From Microbulbifer agarilyticus (GTDB taxonomy: Bacteria; Pseudomonadota; Gammaproteobacteria; Pseudomonadales; Cellvibrionaceae): a stretch of DNA of 64,000 nt. Positions 1 to 8,187 of this stretch are shown here, one piece after another. The position numbers and the translations under genes are program-made. The DNA is taken from NCBI RefSeq assembly GCF_001999945.1, contig NZ_CP019650.1, positions 434,001-498,000 of the forward strand. Reading direction: 5' to 3'. Each line of letters begins with the position of its first letter. Position 1 is the stretch's first letter. The notes beneath the pieces are model-generated. The model worked only from the letters and a program-made list of their open reading frames with translations. It had not been told where the DNA came from and did not search any database.

Positions 1-2011
1 GGCGCTTATCGGAGATGGCAGACAGGCGCACCACTTCAAACAGAGTGGCGGGTGTTAGTTGCCCCGCTTCGAATGCGGCAAATGCGCTATCGATCAGTGA
101 CAAGCGTTCGGTTGCGTTGAGGGAGTCATACGCACCGAGTAATTTCTCCCATTGTTTTTCATCCATGTTGAAGCGGTAGTAACCACTACCGTTGGCATTC
201 GGCATGACCCATTTTGGGCAGGCGCCACCGGAAAGTGCGAGTGTCTGTTTGCTATCTGTGAGGAATTCGCACTGTGCGACGCCAGAGCTGCCGCGCATAC
301 AGAGCGGAATACTCCACTGTTGTCCTGCGTCGGCAATGGGGGAACCGAGTGGCTTGTAGCGCTCCTGGGTAATATGCACCTGCGCATTGCCCTCTGTATT
401 GCAATCCACGGTGACCGACAGCAACGGCACACCTTTCTGCTCGACAAAGGTGCGGAAGGTTTCGGTCAGCTGTGGGCTGTCGGTTTCATCCCCGATGACC
501 CGGTAGAAGTCTGGCGAGTCAGCGACGCCGTCGGCAAACTTTTCCACATAGCGGCCCAGTGCGGGACGGAAGACATCGGCACCGAAGTACTCATCCACCA
601 TGTGGATAACCCCGAGGCTCTTTAAATAGGTAATCGCATCGTAGGCGTTGCGAATATTGTTGTTGTCGGTAATGGGTTCACGGATGGCGCGGGTGCTGGC
701 GAGCGAATCCATCTTCATCGCGCTGATTGCGCGTGCCGCGGCGTTCAGGTCGTGGCCTCCGTCCGGTTCCATGATGGTCAGTGCCAACGGAGTGCCCCAG
801 GTAGCGAAACCCTCTTTCAGCCACAGGTCATCCCACCAGGGCGGCGTAACCAGGTTACCGAACCACATGTGTGCAATTTCATGGGCATGAATCCCCAGCA
901 GCGCCAGGCGCTGACCCGGTGCCGGCTCGTCGCCATCGACCAGAATACGCTGCTCCCGGTAGGTGATCGCCGCGGAAAGTTCGGTGGCGCCGCTGGGCCA
1001 TTGGGGCGCGGCAATGATGTCGAGTTTGCGGAAGGGGTAGGGGCGTCGGATCTGCTCTTCAAACACACGCAGCATTTGCGGGGTGATATCGAGTACGTAT
1101 TGCAGGTCTTTGCCGCGGCCCTTGCGCGCAAAGCCGCGCAGTGGCAAAGGCTCTTTGCGGTACTGGTTGGCGGGGATGGCCGGGCGCTCCACTACATCGA
1201 AGGGACCTACCGCAAGGGAGAGCAGGTAAGTGGGCATGGGCGGAGACTGGGCGAAGGTAACTTTCTGCATCCCGTTGCCGGCGTCGTTGCGCGCGGTTTC
1301 CGGTTCATTGCTGATGGCCTCGTATCCCTCGGGCACGGTCAGGCTGATGTCATAGGTTGCCTTGAGGCCGGGCTCGTCGAAGCCCGGCAGGAAGCGGCGA
1401 GCCTGGATGGATTCGGATTTTGCCAGGGCGTAGGCATCGCCCTTTTCCTCGACCTTGAACAGGCCGGCGAGGTTTTTGTCGAATGGTGCGCTGTATTGAA
1501 TACGCAGGGTGATTTTGCCGGCGGGTATCTCTTCGCCAAAGTCGACACGGACGACGCCACTGTCGAGCACCTGTTTGTATTCCGCCGGTACAACCTTTTC
1601 GCCTTCGGCATTGGCCGCTGCGTTTTCATTTACGGCGTGTACCACGGCATTGATATCGGAAACATTAATGTTGTTGCCGTGTATCCAGATATGGTCGGAC
1701 GCCTTATCCAGCTCGATGTCGATATCCACCTGACCGTGGAAGGTATCTTGGCGCGGGTCGAGGGTAAGGTCGAGCCGGTAAGCGGTTGGGCGCACGTCGT
1801 CGGGCAGCCGGCCCGCGGGCGCCTGCTCGCGTGGATTTGTGCTGGCCTGGGGCTGGCTGGCGGACTTTTCTGATGCCTCGGGCGCAGCGCCTTGTTCACT
1901 CTTGGCTGCAGGCTCCGTTGGTGGAGTGTCTTCGGTGTTCTTTTTGTCGGATCCGCATGCGGTAAGCAGGATCAGCCCGGCCAACAGGGCGGGTAAGGCA
2001 AATTTTTGCAT
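1..2011 (-). CDS. M1-family zinc aminopeptidase, predicted lipoprotein (3' end beyond window)
   Basis: Predicted zinc metallo-aminopeptidase that removes N-terminal residues from peptides; the lipoprotein signal places it on the periplasmic side of a membrane. The ATG at 2011 gives a short hydrophobic signal ending in the lipobox LTAC (Cys about residue 19), then a Pro/Ala/Ser/Glu-rich linker to about residue 65. The M1 catalytic core follows: zinc motif HEIAH at residues 377-381, third ligand Glu400 in LKEGFATW, and the Tyr-containing ITYLKSLG further on. The exopeptidase motif, usually GAMEN, reads GATEL at 341-345 while the following ITYRE is normal. About 670 codons are present and the C-terminus lies left of position 1. 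M1 membership is secure; the substrate is unknown. Confidence 0.9.
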   Translation of the reverse strand, partial: MQKFALPALLAGLILLTACGSDKKNTEDTPPTEPAAKSEQGAAPEASEKSASQPQASTNPREQAPAGRLPDDVRPTAYRLDLTLDPRQDTFHGQVDIDIELDKASDHIWIHGNNINVSDINAVVHAVNENAAANAEGEKVVPAEYKQVLDSGVVRVDFGEEIPAGKITLRIQYSAPFDKNLAGLFKVEEKGDAYALAKSESIQARRFLPGFDEPGLKATYDISLTVPEGYEAISNEPETARNDAGNGMQKVTFAQSPPMPTYLLSLAVGPFDVVERPAIPANQYRKEPLPLRGFARKGRGKDLQYVLDITPQMLRVFEEQIRRPYPFRKLDIIAAPQWPSGATELSAAITYREQRILVDGDEPAPGQRLALLGIHAHEIAHMWFGNLVTPPWWDDLWLKEGFATWGTPLALTIMEPDGGHDLNAAARAISAMKMDSLASTRAIREPITDNNNIRNAYDAITYLKSLGVIHMVDEYFGADVFRPALGRYVEKFADGVADSPDFYRVIGDETDSPQLTETFRTFVEQKGVPLLSVTVDCNTEGNAQVHITQERYKPLGSPIADAGQQWSIPLCMRGSSGVAQCEFLTDSKQTLALSGGACPKWVMPNANGSGYYRFNMDEKQWEKLLGAYDSLNATERLSLIDSAFAAFEAGQLTPATLFEVVRLSAISDKR

Positions 2012-2170
2012 TGGAAATCTTTGCGTAAATTTTTGGATTGGAAAATAGGGGAAAGGTTTTCCCTATTGCAGTGGGCTCTATTGTAGCGGGTCGCGCGCTT
2101 TGCTTTACAGGGGAAGGGTGCTGATTTTGGTGTCAGCTAACAGGAGGGCGTTGTGGACTAGGTAGCGTCC

Positions 2171-2268
2171 AGGTGCCAGGTATCCAGGTACCAGGTATCC
2201 AGGTGCCAGGTATCCAGGTGCCAGGTATTGGATTCAAAAATGTTTCTGAAAACCAATACCCGGTACCT
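2171..2268. repeat. Four tandem 15-bp repeats plus an inverted arm
   Basis: Four head-to-tail 15-bp units (AGGTGCCAGGTATCC and variants) fill 2171-2230. The last unit (2216-2231) is followed 21 bp later by a near-complementary arm at 2253-2268 (14 of 16 positions), so the end of the array can form a hairpin. It lies in the 297-bp gap between two co-oriented minus-strand genes, just after the stop of the S15-type hydrolase. The hairpin might serve as a transcription end, but there is no clean T-run. Nothing else is recognised in the gap. Confidence 0.8.
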
Positions 2269-2308
2269 GTCCTTTATATATGACTTATGAATTTTTCCAT
2301 TTTCGGTA

Positions 2309-3868
2309 TTACAGGTGCGGAATCGTCAGCACCGACTGCTGGCTCCTGCGATAGGGCACGGTAATTTCGTACCGGGTATCGGCAGGCTTCTGATAAATCA
2401 GCCCCTCGGTGTCGATGGCGAGGGTTACTACATGCCCGGCGGGTACATCGTAGGAGGTGGTGAACAGGTCCAGGGATATCTTCTGGCTCTGGCCAACCGC
2501 AGCATTACGCACGGTGATGGGTGCATGGGTGATCAGGCGGCCGAGGCCCAGGGGGCCGGTGTCGTAGAGGTGGACGTGCAGCTGTACTTCCGGCTTGCTC
2601 GGTTTTATCCACATTTCCAGGCTGGGGGTACCGCGAATCTTGAACGTACTGCCGAATACCGGCGAGTTGTATTCGATGGCGTGGTAGCCGTTGATACCGA
2701 GCATGTTGGTATACACCGGAATACCGAACCCTTCGAGCGCATCGGATATTACCGGGATACCGGTGCCCGCTTTGGTGTCGGCACCACCGTGGAAGTCGTT
2801 GCTCCAGCCCCAGCCGTTGTAGCTGCTGGTTTTCATGCTGGCGTTGTTGAAGTAGCTGAAGCGCGGATGCAGGAAGTAGCGGGTGGACTTGTCGGTGACC
2901 GGAAAATCGTCGAACTGCTCCAGCTTGTTGCTGATGCGCACGGTCATGTCGACCTTGGGCTCGGTGTCGATACCGTTGGCTTCCTCCTTAAGGTAGCGGT
3001 CGAACCAGCGGAAGGTGGTTGCCCAGATATGCCCGTCGTTGCCGCCAAGGGTCTCGGTCACCGCGTGGGTGCCGGGGTTCAGCAGCAGTTTCTTGGGGCC
3101 GTCCAGCAGGGTATACAGCTGGGTCATGCTGTTGGGTTTGAACAGGTAGTCGGCGAAGTTGTTCGACATCAATACCGCGGTGCCATTGCTGTTGAGTTCC
3201 GGCACATAGGAGAGGGCGGAGCGCGGTGCGGCGAAGGTTTCAACGCCGGCAATGTCTTCGGTGGCGCGCAGGTTGGCCCAGATGGTGTCCACTTCCGGAT
3301 CCAGGTTGAGCGCGGTGGTAGTGAGGATAGTGCCCCACACCAGGTTAACGGTGTCGTTCGGGTACAGGCCCTCGATCACATCCGACCAGCCCGAAAGCGC
3401 CGCTACGGCGGTAACCCGTGGGTCTTGGGCAGCGGTGACCAGGGAAATACCGGCTCCATAAGAAATGCCGGCCATGCCGAGTTTGCCCACCGGGTAATTT
3501 GCCTGCAGCCAGTCGATCAGCACGCTGGCGTCGTTGATGGAGTTATCCCCAGCCACGTCGACCAGGCCCTCGGAGACACCAAAGCCACGGGTGGAATAGC
3601 TCATCACCAGATAGCCGTTTTCGGCGAGCTCTTTGGCCTGCAGTAGGTACTGATGCTTGTCGAGCATCCAACTGTTGGTAAAGAGCACCGTGGGGTAGCC
3701 GCCGGCAGGGGCTGCGGTTTCCGGTATAAAGAGGTTGGCATCCAGCTCGCTGCCGTCGAAGGTGGTGATGTCGAGGTCTGGAATAAAGGTGGGGGCGGCC
3801 TGGCTGCTTGCGGTAAATCCGGCGCACAGGGCACCGGCCAGCAGCGCCGGCAGGGCAAATGTCTTCAT
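2309..3868 (-). CDS. Secreted CocE/NonD-type (peptidase S15 family) alpha/beta hydrolase
   Basis: A 519-residue exported serine hydrolase. Residues 1-24 form a signal peptide (hydrophobic core, cleavage near SQA|AP). An alpha/beta-hydrolase domain follows with nucleophile motif GISYGAG (Ser136) and a candidate catalytic His in NPGTHAVTE. The C-terminal third resembles the beta-sandwich of X-Pro dipeptidyl peptidases and cocaine esterase. Family members cleave X-Pro dipeptides, acyl esters or antibiotic amides, so the substrate cannot be read from sequence. It is divergent from the gluzincin gene at 4225 and co-oriented with, but about 300 bp from, the M1 peptidase. The ATG start is supported by the signal peptide. 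Confidence 0.85.
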   Translation of the reverse strand: MKTFALPALLAGALCAGFTASSQAAPTFIPDLDITTFDGSELDANLFIPETAAPAGGYPTVLFTNSWMLDKHQYLLQAKELAENGYLVMSYSTRGFGVSEGLVDVAGDNSINDASVLIDWLQANYPVGKLGMAGISYGAGISLVTAAQDPRVTAVAALSGWSDVIEGLYPNDTVNLVWGTILTTTALNLDPEVDTIWANLRATEDIAGVETFAAPRSALSYVPELNSNGTAVLMSNNFADYLFKPNSMTQLYTLLDGPKKLLLNPGTHAVTETLGGNDGHIWATTFRWFDRYLKEEANGIDTEPKVDMTVRISNKLEQFDDFPVTDKSTRYFLHPRFSYFNNASMKTSSYNGWGWSNDFHGGADTKAGTGIPVISDALEGFGIPVYTNMLGINGYHAIEYNSPVFGSTFKIRGTPSLEMWIKPSKPEVQLHVHLYDTGPLGLGRLITHAPITVRNAAVGQSQKISLDLFTTSYDVPAGHVVTLAIDTEGLIYQKPADTRYEITVPYRRSQQSVLTIPHL

Positions 3869-4224
3869 GGTTTTCTCTCGGAAATTATTATCGTTTTACT
3901 GCTTCATCGCTCCGCCTCTGGTACGGGACCGGGGCGGATCCAAGAAGTCTATGGAGCCCAGTGAAAATGGGGAGAGGGTAACTTTTGTGACTGTGAACCA
4001 GTTGTCAGTCATTGGCGCGCGGCTAAACCCAGAACTTTTCGGTCATTTTGTGACTGAATAGTTCGTACCGTTCGTGACCGCCTTTATGCCAAAGATGAAT
4101 TATAGGTTCTCGTTTAAGATTGTTCTTTTTTTAACCAATGAAAACGGTTATTGTGGCTTTTCACGCAGCGCTGTTCAAAAAACGGACAGCTGCACCATTG
4201 GCGAAAAACCCGGATGGTCAGAAT
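3869..4224. promoter_or_regulatory. Divergent intergenic region with an 11-bp direct repeat
   Basis: This 356-bp gap separates two divergently transcribed exported-hydrolase genes and must carry promoters for both. The word TTTTGTGACTG occurs twice in the same orientation (3983-3993 and 4046-4056, 63 bp apart), and TTCGTGACCG at 4071-4080 is related, so a shared operator is possible. No additional gene is convincing here; an in-frame extension of the downstream gene back to 4138 lacks a ribosome binding site. Confidence 0.35.
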
Positions 4225-5832
4225 ATGTTTTCACGAATGCTCGCGTATTTAGTTGTTTTTTCCGGTGCTTGGCTGTCGACCAGTGATGTCATGGCAGAAA
4301 GTCTCGCGGAAGACACTTGGTACGAAATTGACAGCGCTAACTTTCACATCGTCACCAACGGTGAACCCAGCTCCGTACGCCGCCTGGCAGAGGATTTGGA
4401 ACGTTATCGCGCGGTGGCTTTGAGCCTGCTGGGTGCCAAAGATGATGGTGCCAAGCTGACCATCTATGCCGCCGCTGACCGCGAGAGCTATGCCGGTCTG
4501 GTAGGTGATGACCTCTCCGAGCTGACCAATGGTCTGTTTGATACCACCGCTGAGGGCAGCTACGCGCTGGTGAACCTCGACGGTCGTACCGGTGAGCGTC
4601 AGTTGGAGGCTCGTGAGTTCCTGTTCCACGAGTACACCCACTTCTTGAGCTACAACGGCACCACTACCCACTACCCGTACTGGTACAGTGAAGGCTTCGC
4701 CGAGTTCATGTCCACCATGACCTTTGGCCCGGGCAATACCTACGACATCGGTGCTATCCCCGGTGAGCGTGCCATGACCCTGCTGTACACCAGCCCGGTA
4801 CCGCTGCAGGAACTGTTGCGCGCGACCGTGCACAACACCCCGGATGAGGAAAAAGGTCGTGTGTATGCCAGTGGCTGGATGCTGGCCCACTGGATCATCA
4901 TGAAGAGTGGCAAGGCCGAGGAATTCAAGCAGTTCGTTAAGGACTACAACAACGGTGCCGACCCGGTACGTGCGCTGAGCAAGAACCTGGGTATGTCCAT
5001 CGCTGAGATCGAAGAAGCGTATAACGCGCAGTTCCTGGAAGGTCGCTTCCAGTTGGCCCGCGGCAAGGTGCCGGCGCACTTCAAGTCCGAGCGTCCGAAG
5101 CTGCGCGTAATGAGTGGTCAGGAGACCGTCGTTGAACTGGCGCGCTTCCTGGTGAAGTCTGGTTACAACCAGCAGGGCATCCGCGATCTGGCTGCCTACG
5201 CAGAAAGCGCTGACGTTTACTCTCCGGAGTTGACCGCGGTGCGTGCAGACGCTGCGACCCGTGAAGGTGACTTCGACCGCGCTGCCCGCTTGCTGGCGCA
5301 AGTAGCCCCTTCCGACCGGGATGAGTTCTGGTACCAGAAAGCCCAGGCTTGGTTGTGGCTGAACCGTGAGATCGGCAGCATGGGTAACGAGCGCAGCAAG
5401 GAGAACCTGAAAGGTGCCCGCGACAAGTTCGTAAAGCTGGTTAACAACCAGTCTGGCCAGGCGATGAACTGGTACGGCCTGGCGATCACCATGCAGATGC
5501 TGGGTTACCCGAAGAAGCAGTATGTGGAAATGCTTGAGCAGGCTTACCTGCGTGCCCCGCGCGAGCTGCACATCGCTCAGTGGATGGCTCAGGAGCTGTA
5601 CGATCGCAAAGACGCGGAGTACTTCACCGAAGTTGCGCAGCCGCTGATGCTGGAGCTCACCAATGAGCACGAGTACAACCAGATGAAGATGATGTTGGCT
5701 GAGATGAAGCCGGAAGCAGGTCGTTCTACCGCCCATGCTCACGCGCACAGCCATAACCATAACCACGGCAAGGCATCGGCGAAAAACAAAAATGCGATGG
5801 CCGCAGGCGGCAGCAACAAGGCTACCCCCTGA
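4225..5832 (+). CDS. Exported gluzincin-type metalloprotease-like protein with TPR-like region and His-rich tail
   Basis: Probably a periplasmic or secreted protein with a gluzincin metallopeptidase fold. From the ATG at 4225 the protein has 535 residues. This start gives a clear signal peptide (hydrophobic stretch to about residue 24, cleavage near VMA|ES) and follows GGATGG; the frame is open back to 4138 but with no Shine-Dalgarno there. The zinc motif HEYTH lies at 135-139 with a downstream Glu156 in YWYSEGFAEF, the DUF1570 / peptidase MA-like arrangement. The C-terminal half is helical and TPR-like. The extreme C-terminus is His-rich (AHAHAHSHNHNH), suggesting metal binding. It is followed by a strong terminator and appears monocistronic. 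Substrate unknown. Confidence 0.75.
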   Translation: MFSRMLAYLVVFSGAWLSTSDVMAESLAEDTWYEIDSANFHIVTNGEPSSVRRLAEDLERYRAVALSLLGAKDDGAKLTIYAAADRESYAGLVGDDLSELTNGLFDTTAEGSYALVNLDGRTGERQLEAREFLFHEYTHFLSYNGTTTHYPYWYSEGFAEFMSTMTFGPGNTYDIGAIPGERAMTLLYTSPVPLQELLRATVHNTPDEEKGRVYASGWMLAHWIIMKSGKAEEFKQFVKDYNNGADPVRALSKNLGMSIAEIEEAYNAQFLEGRFQLARGKVPAHFKSERPKLRVMSGQETVVELARFLVKSGYNQQGIRDLAAYAESADVYSPELTAVRADAATREGDFDRAARLLAQVAPSDRDEFWYQKAQAWLWLNREIGSMGNERSKENLKGARDKFVKLVNNQSGQAMNWYGLAITMQMLGYPKKQYVEMLEQAYLRAPRELHIAQWMAQELYDRKDAEYFTEVAQPLMLELTNEHEYNQMKMMLAEMKPEAGRSTAHAHAHSHNHNHGKASAKNKNAMAAGGSNKATP

Positions 5833-5860
5833 TCCCATAACAACATCTTTCCCTTCCTTT

Positions 5861-5917
5861 ACTGGGTATCCGATAGAAGCGGCAGGCATTAGCCGCTACT
5901 ATCGGACCCAGTTTTTC
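5861..5917 (+). terminator. Rho-independent terminator after the gluzincin gene
   Basis: A long stem (CTGGGT, CCGATAG and AGCGGC pairing with GCCGCT, CTATCGG and ACCCAG, small bulges) is followed by TTTTTCGTTT. It separates the gluzincin gene from the glycosyltransferase gene. Confidence 0.9.
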
Positions 5918-5983
5918 GTTTCAGTGGCCTGCTTTTTACTGGCGGGAAGATAACAATAAATCCTGAATCGGCTGGAGGGAGCC

Positions 5984-6907
5984 TTGAGCCTTCTGATATC
6001 TATCGTGTGCCCGATGTACAACGAAAGCGCGGGACTCGAGCATTACTTCAAAGAAATTACCCGGCATTTGGATCAGCTCGAGTATCCCTACGAGCTGATT
6101 TGCATCAATGACGGCAGTACCGACGACACGCTGGAAGCGCTGTATGCCAAACAGCAGGAAGTTAAGGCGCTGCGGGTGGTCAACCTGTCGCGTAACTTCG
6201 GCAAGGAGCGCGCCCTGTCCGCAGGCCTGAGCGTCGCCGCTGGCGATGTGGTGATCCCGATAGATGCGGACCTGCAAGATCCGCCGGAATTGATTCCGAA
6301 GATGCTCGAGCAGTACCACCAGGGCTTCGATGTGGTGCTTGCGCGGCGCACCTCGCGCAAATCCGATTCGCTGGCCAAACGCTGGACTGCCGGCATGTTT
6401 TACCGCCTGTTGAAGCGCCTGTCCAAGGTACAGATACCGGAGAACGTCGGCGACTACCGTCTGATGTCGCGCCGGGTGGTGACCGTGCTCAACAACCTGC
6501 CGGAATCCCAGCGCTTTATGAAAGGCCTGTTTGCCTGGTGCGGATTCCCCACCACCTATGTGGATTACGAGCGCCCCGAGCGGGTGGCCGGCGAGAGTAG
6601 TTTCAGTGGCTGGAAGCTGTGGAATCTGGCGTGGGAGGGAATCACCAGCTTCAGTACCGTGCCGCTGCGGGTGTGGACCTATATTGGCGGGATGGTCTCT
6701 TTCGTGTCCTTCCTCTACGGGGCCTGGATTATTCTGCGCACGCTGGTGCTTGGCGTGGACACCCCGGGTTATGCATCCACCATTGTGGTGGTGTTGTTTC
6801 TCGGTGGCATCCAGCTGGTTGGCATCGGTGTGGTGGGGGAGTACGTGGGGCGTATTTATATGGAAACTAAACGGCGCCCGGTGTTTGTCATTGAAAGTGT
6901 CAAATAG
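5984..6907 (+). CDS. GT2 family polyisoprenyl-phosphate glycosyltransferase (GtrB/ArnC-like)
   Basis: A 307-residue membrane glycosyltransferase that probably moves a sugar from a nucleotide donor to undecaprenyl phosphate at the inner leaflet, as GtrB, YfdH and ArnC do. The GT-A start is typical (SIVCPMYNES, then CINDGSTDDT), with the DAD motif in IPIDADLQDPPEL and two predicted transmembrane helices near residues 225-290. The start is TTG at 5984, preceded by GGAGGG at 5974-5979, and translation enters the conserved N-terminus immediately. A strong terminator lies upstream and a convergent gene downstream, so it stands alone. No partner flippase or terminal transferase is adjacent. Sugar unknown. 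Confidence 0.85.
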   Translation: MSLLISIVCPMYNESAGLEHYFKEITRHLDQLEYPYELICINDGSTDDTLEALYAKQQEVKALRVVNLSRNFGKERALSAGLSVAAGDVVIPIDADLQDPPELIPKMLEQYHQGFDVVLARRTSRKSDSLAKRWTAGMFYRLLKRLSKVQIPENVGDYRLMSRRVVTVLNNLPESQRFMKGLFAWCGFPTTYVDYERPERVAGESSFSGWKLWNLAWEGITSFSTVPLRVWTYIGGMVSFVSFLYGAWIILRTLVLGVDTPGYASTIVVVLFLGGIQLVGIGVVGEYVGRIYMETKRRPVFVIESVK

Positions 6908-6921
6908 CACGTTGCGACGCG

Positions 6922-7305
6922 CTAGCTCTCATATAGCTCGAGCGGCAGTCCGTCGGGATCACTGAAAAAGGTGAAGCACTTGCCGGTGTACTCGTCCACG
7001 CGCACCGGTTCCACTTCTACTCCGCGGGCTTCCAGCTGCGCCTTGGCTGCCTCCACCGAATCCACACAAAACGCCAGGTGACGTAACCCACGTGCTTCCG
7101 GATAACTTGGCCGCGGTGGCGCATCCGGGAAAGAAAACAGCTCCACCTGGCCGCCATCCGGCAGTTGCAAATCCAGCTTCCAAGAGTCCTGCGCCGCGCG
7201 GTAATTCTCCGCTAGAATTTTGAGCCCGAGAATATTTACGTAGAAATCTTTCGCGCGCGGGTAATCGGAACAAATGATTGCCGCGTGATGGATGGACTTC
7301 AACAT
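6922..7305 (-). CDS. gloA2: VOC-family glyoxalase-I-like protein, YaeR/GloA2 type
   Basis: A 127-residue single-module vicinal-oxygen-chelate protein. It matches the YaeR/SMU1112c subgroup almost end to end in memory: IHHAAI at the start, DSWK, VELFSFP, a Pro-rich turn, GLRHLAF and the C-terminal DPDGLPLELYE. The metal ligands are the early His, the Glu of VELFSF, the His of RHLAF and the Glu of LELYE. Family members resemble glyoxalase I, but the substrate of this subgroup is not settled. It is the last gene of a four-gene minus-strand cluster (methyltransferase, unknown, GNAT, VOC), 24 bp after the GNAT gene. Confidence 0.88.
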   Translation of the reverse strand: MLKSIHHAAIICSDYPRAKDFYVNILGLKILAENYRAAQDSWKLDLQLPDGGQVELFSFPDAPPRPSYPEARGLRHLAFCVDSVEAAKAQLEARGVEVEPVRVDEYTGKCFTFFSDPDGLPLELYES

Positions 7306-7329
7306 GGCTTTTTAGTCTTACTCTTCGGC

Positions 7330-7821
7330 TCAGTCTTCGGTTTCGGTGCGGTAAATCTGCATGCCGCGCGCCTGATAGTTGGCCAACGCGCCCTCGTGAT
7401 CGAGAGTGCAGGTGTGCACCCACACGCGTTTGCAGGGGGCCCAGTTCCACGCCTCTTCCAGTGCCCGGCTTAGCAGGTGTCCGCCAAAGCCGCGGCCGAT
7501 AAAGCGTGGGGCCAGGCCGAAATAGGCGATCTGTACCGTATCGTCCGCCTGTTTCTCCAGTTCGAAGTAGCCGGCAATAGTGCCGCGGTAGTAGGCCGCC
7601 CAGGTGCGCAACGTGTCGCGCTCTGCATAGTCCTGCCATTGCGCATCCGATTGCTTGAGTTTATCCGTCCACTCCCAGGGTTCTCCCACCAGCTGGTAAA
7701 GGTAGCGGTTAAAGCGGAACTCTTTCTCTTCCGCCTCTACAATCGACAGCCCGTCCGGACATGGTTTGCTATTCAGTTGCCCCGGGTCGGTCATTTCTAG
7801 GTAGTAGGTTGTTACGCTCAC
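7330..7821 (-). CDS. GNAT-family N-acetyltransferase
   Basis: A 163-residue acetyl-CoA-dependent acyltransferase. The central and C-terminal part has GNAT motif A: AYFGLAPRFIGRGFGGHLLSRA, with the acetyl-CoA-binding RGxGGH-type loop, followed by a helix and the motif-B-like ANYQARGMQIYRTE ending. The start is GTG at 7821, with GGAG about 7 bases upstream. It is third in the four-gene cluster, about 40 bp after the unknown 107-aa gene. The acetyl acceptor (small molecule or protein) cannot be inferred. Confidence 0.85.
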   Translation of the reverse strand: MSVTTYYLEMTDPGQLNSKPCPDGLSIVEAEEKEFRFNRYLYQLVGEPWEWTDKLKQSDAQWQDYAERDTLRTWAAYYRGTIAGYFELEKQADDTVQIAYFGLAPRFIGRGFGGHLLSRALEEAWNWAPCKRVWVHTCTLDHEGALANYQARGMQIYRTETED

Positions 7822-7862
7822 GGTTTACTCCAAAGGTTGATCGTGCGTTGGCGACCGTAATA

Positions 7863-8186
7863 TTACTGATTGCGCTCGTAGGCGGGAGTGTCAAACTGGC
7901 GGTAGTCGATTTCTTCAAATACCCAGGCGTTTGGCGCTTCTGCCTTGTGTTCGGCGATGGTCTTGCCGAATACCTCGATGTGAATCTCTTCCATCAATTG
8001 GGCCAGTTCGGTCTTGCTATTAATGCCGAGATAGATGCCGGCCTGCATAAAGCCTTCCAGGCGATGGCGCTCGACGACGGGTATCTGCATGCCCAGTTTG
8101 GAATTGGCAAACAGCTGGCGCAGCCGGCGTGCGACTTCCTCTGCAAACTTCTCCGTAAACCTCTCCTGCTGTATCTCCTGTTGCAT
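7863..8186 (-). CDS. Conserved-looking hypothetical protein (107 aa), coupled to a methyltransferase
   Basis: Not recognised. A soluble, mostly helical, charged protein of 107 residues with no signal peptide, membrane segment or cysteine. The N-terminal half is rich in Glu/Gln/Arg (EEVARRLRQLF) and the C-terminus ends in FEEIDYRQFDTPAYERNQ. Its ATG follows the methyltransferase stop by one base (TGAGATG), so the two are probably translationally coupled and may act together. Codon use matches its neighbours. It could be a small accessory or regulatory subunit for the methyltransferase, but that is inference from spacing only. Confidence 0.7.
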   Translation of the reverse strand: MQQEIQQERFTEKFAEEVARRLRQLFANSKLGMQIPVVERHRLEGFMQAGIYLGINSKTELAQLMEEIHIEVFGKTIAEHKAEAPNAWVFEEIDYRQFDTPAYERNQ

Positions 8187-8187
8187 C

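Noticed and set aside
752..1873. Plus-strand frame of 373 codons over the M1 peptidase
   Set aside because: Antisense shadow of a well-supported M1 catalytic domain.
2171..2230. CRISPR array in the 15-bp tandem units
   Set aside because: Units are contiguous with no spacers and far too short for CRISPR repeats; no cas gene is present.
2315..3646. Plus-strand frame of 443 codons over the S15-type hydrolase
   Set aside because: Antisense shadow; the hydrolase has a signal peptide and catalytic Ser motif.
4249..5889. A 546-codon frame antisense to the gluzincin gene
   Set aside because: Shadow of the coding frame; no ribosome site, and composition is low-complexity Val/Gly/His rather than protein-like.
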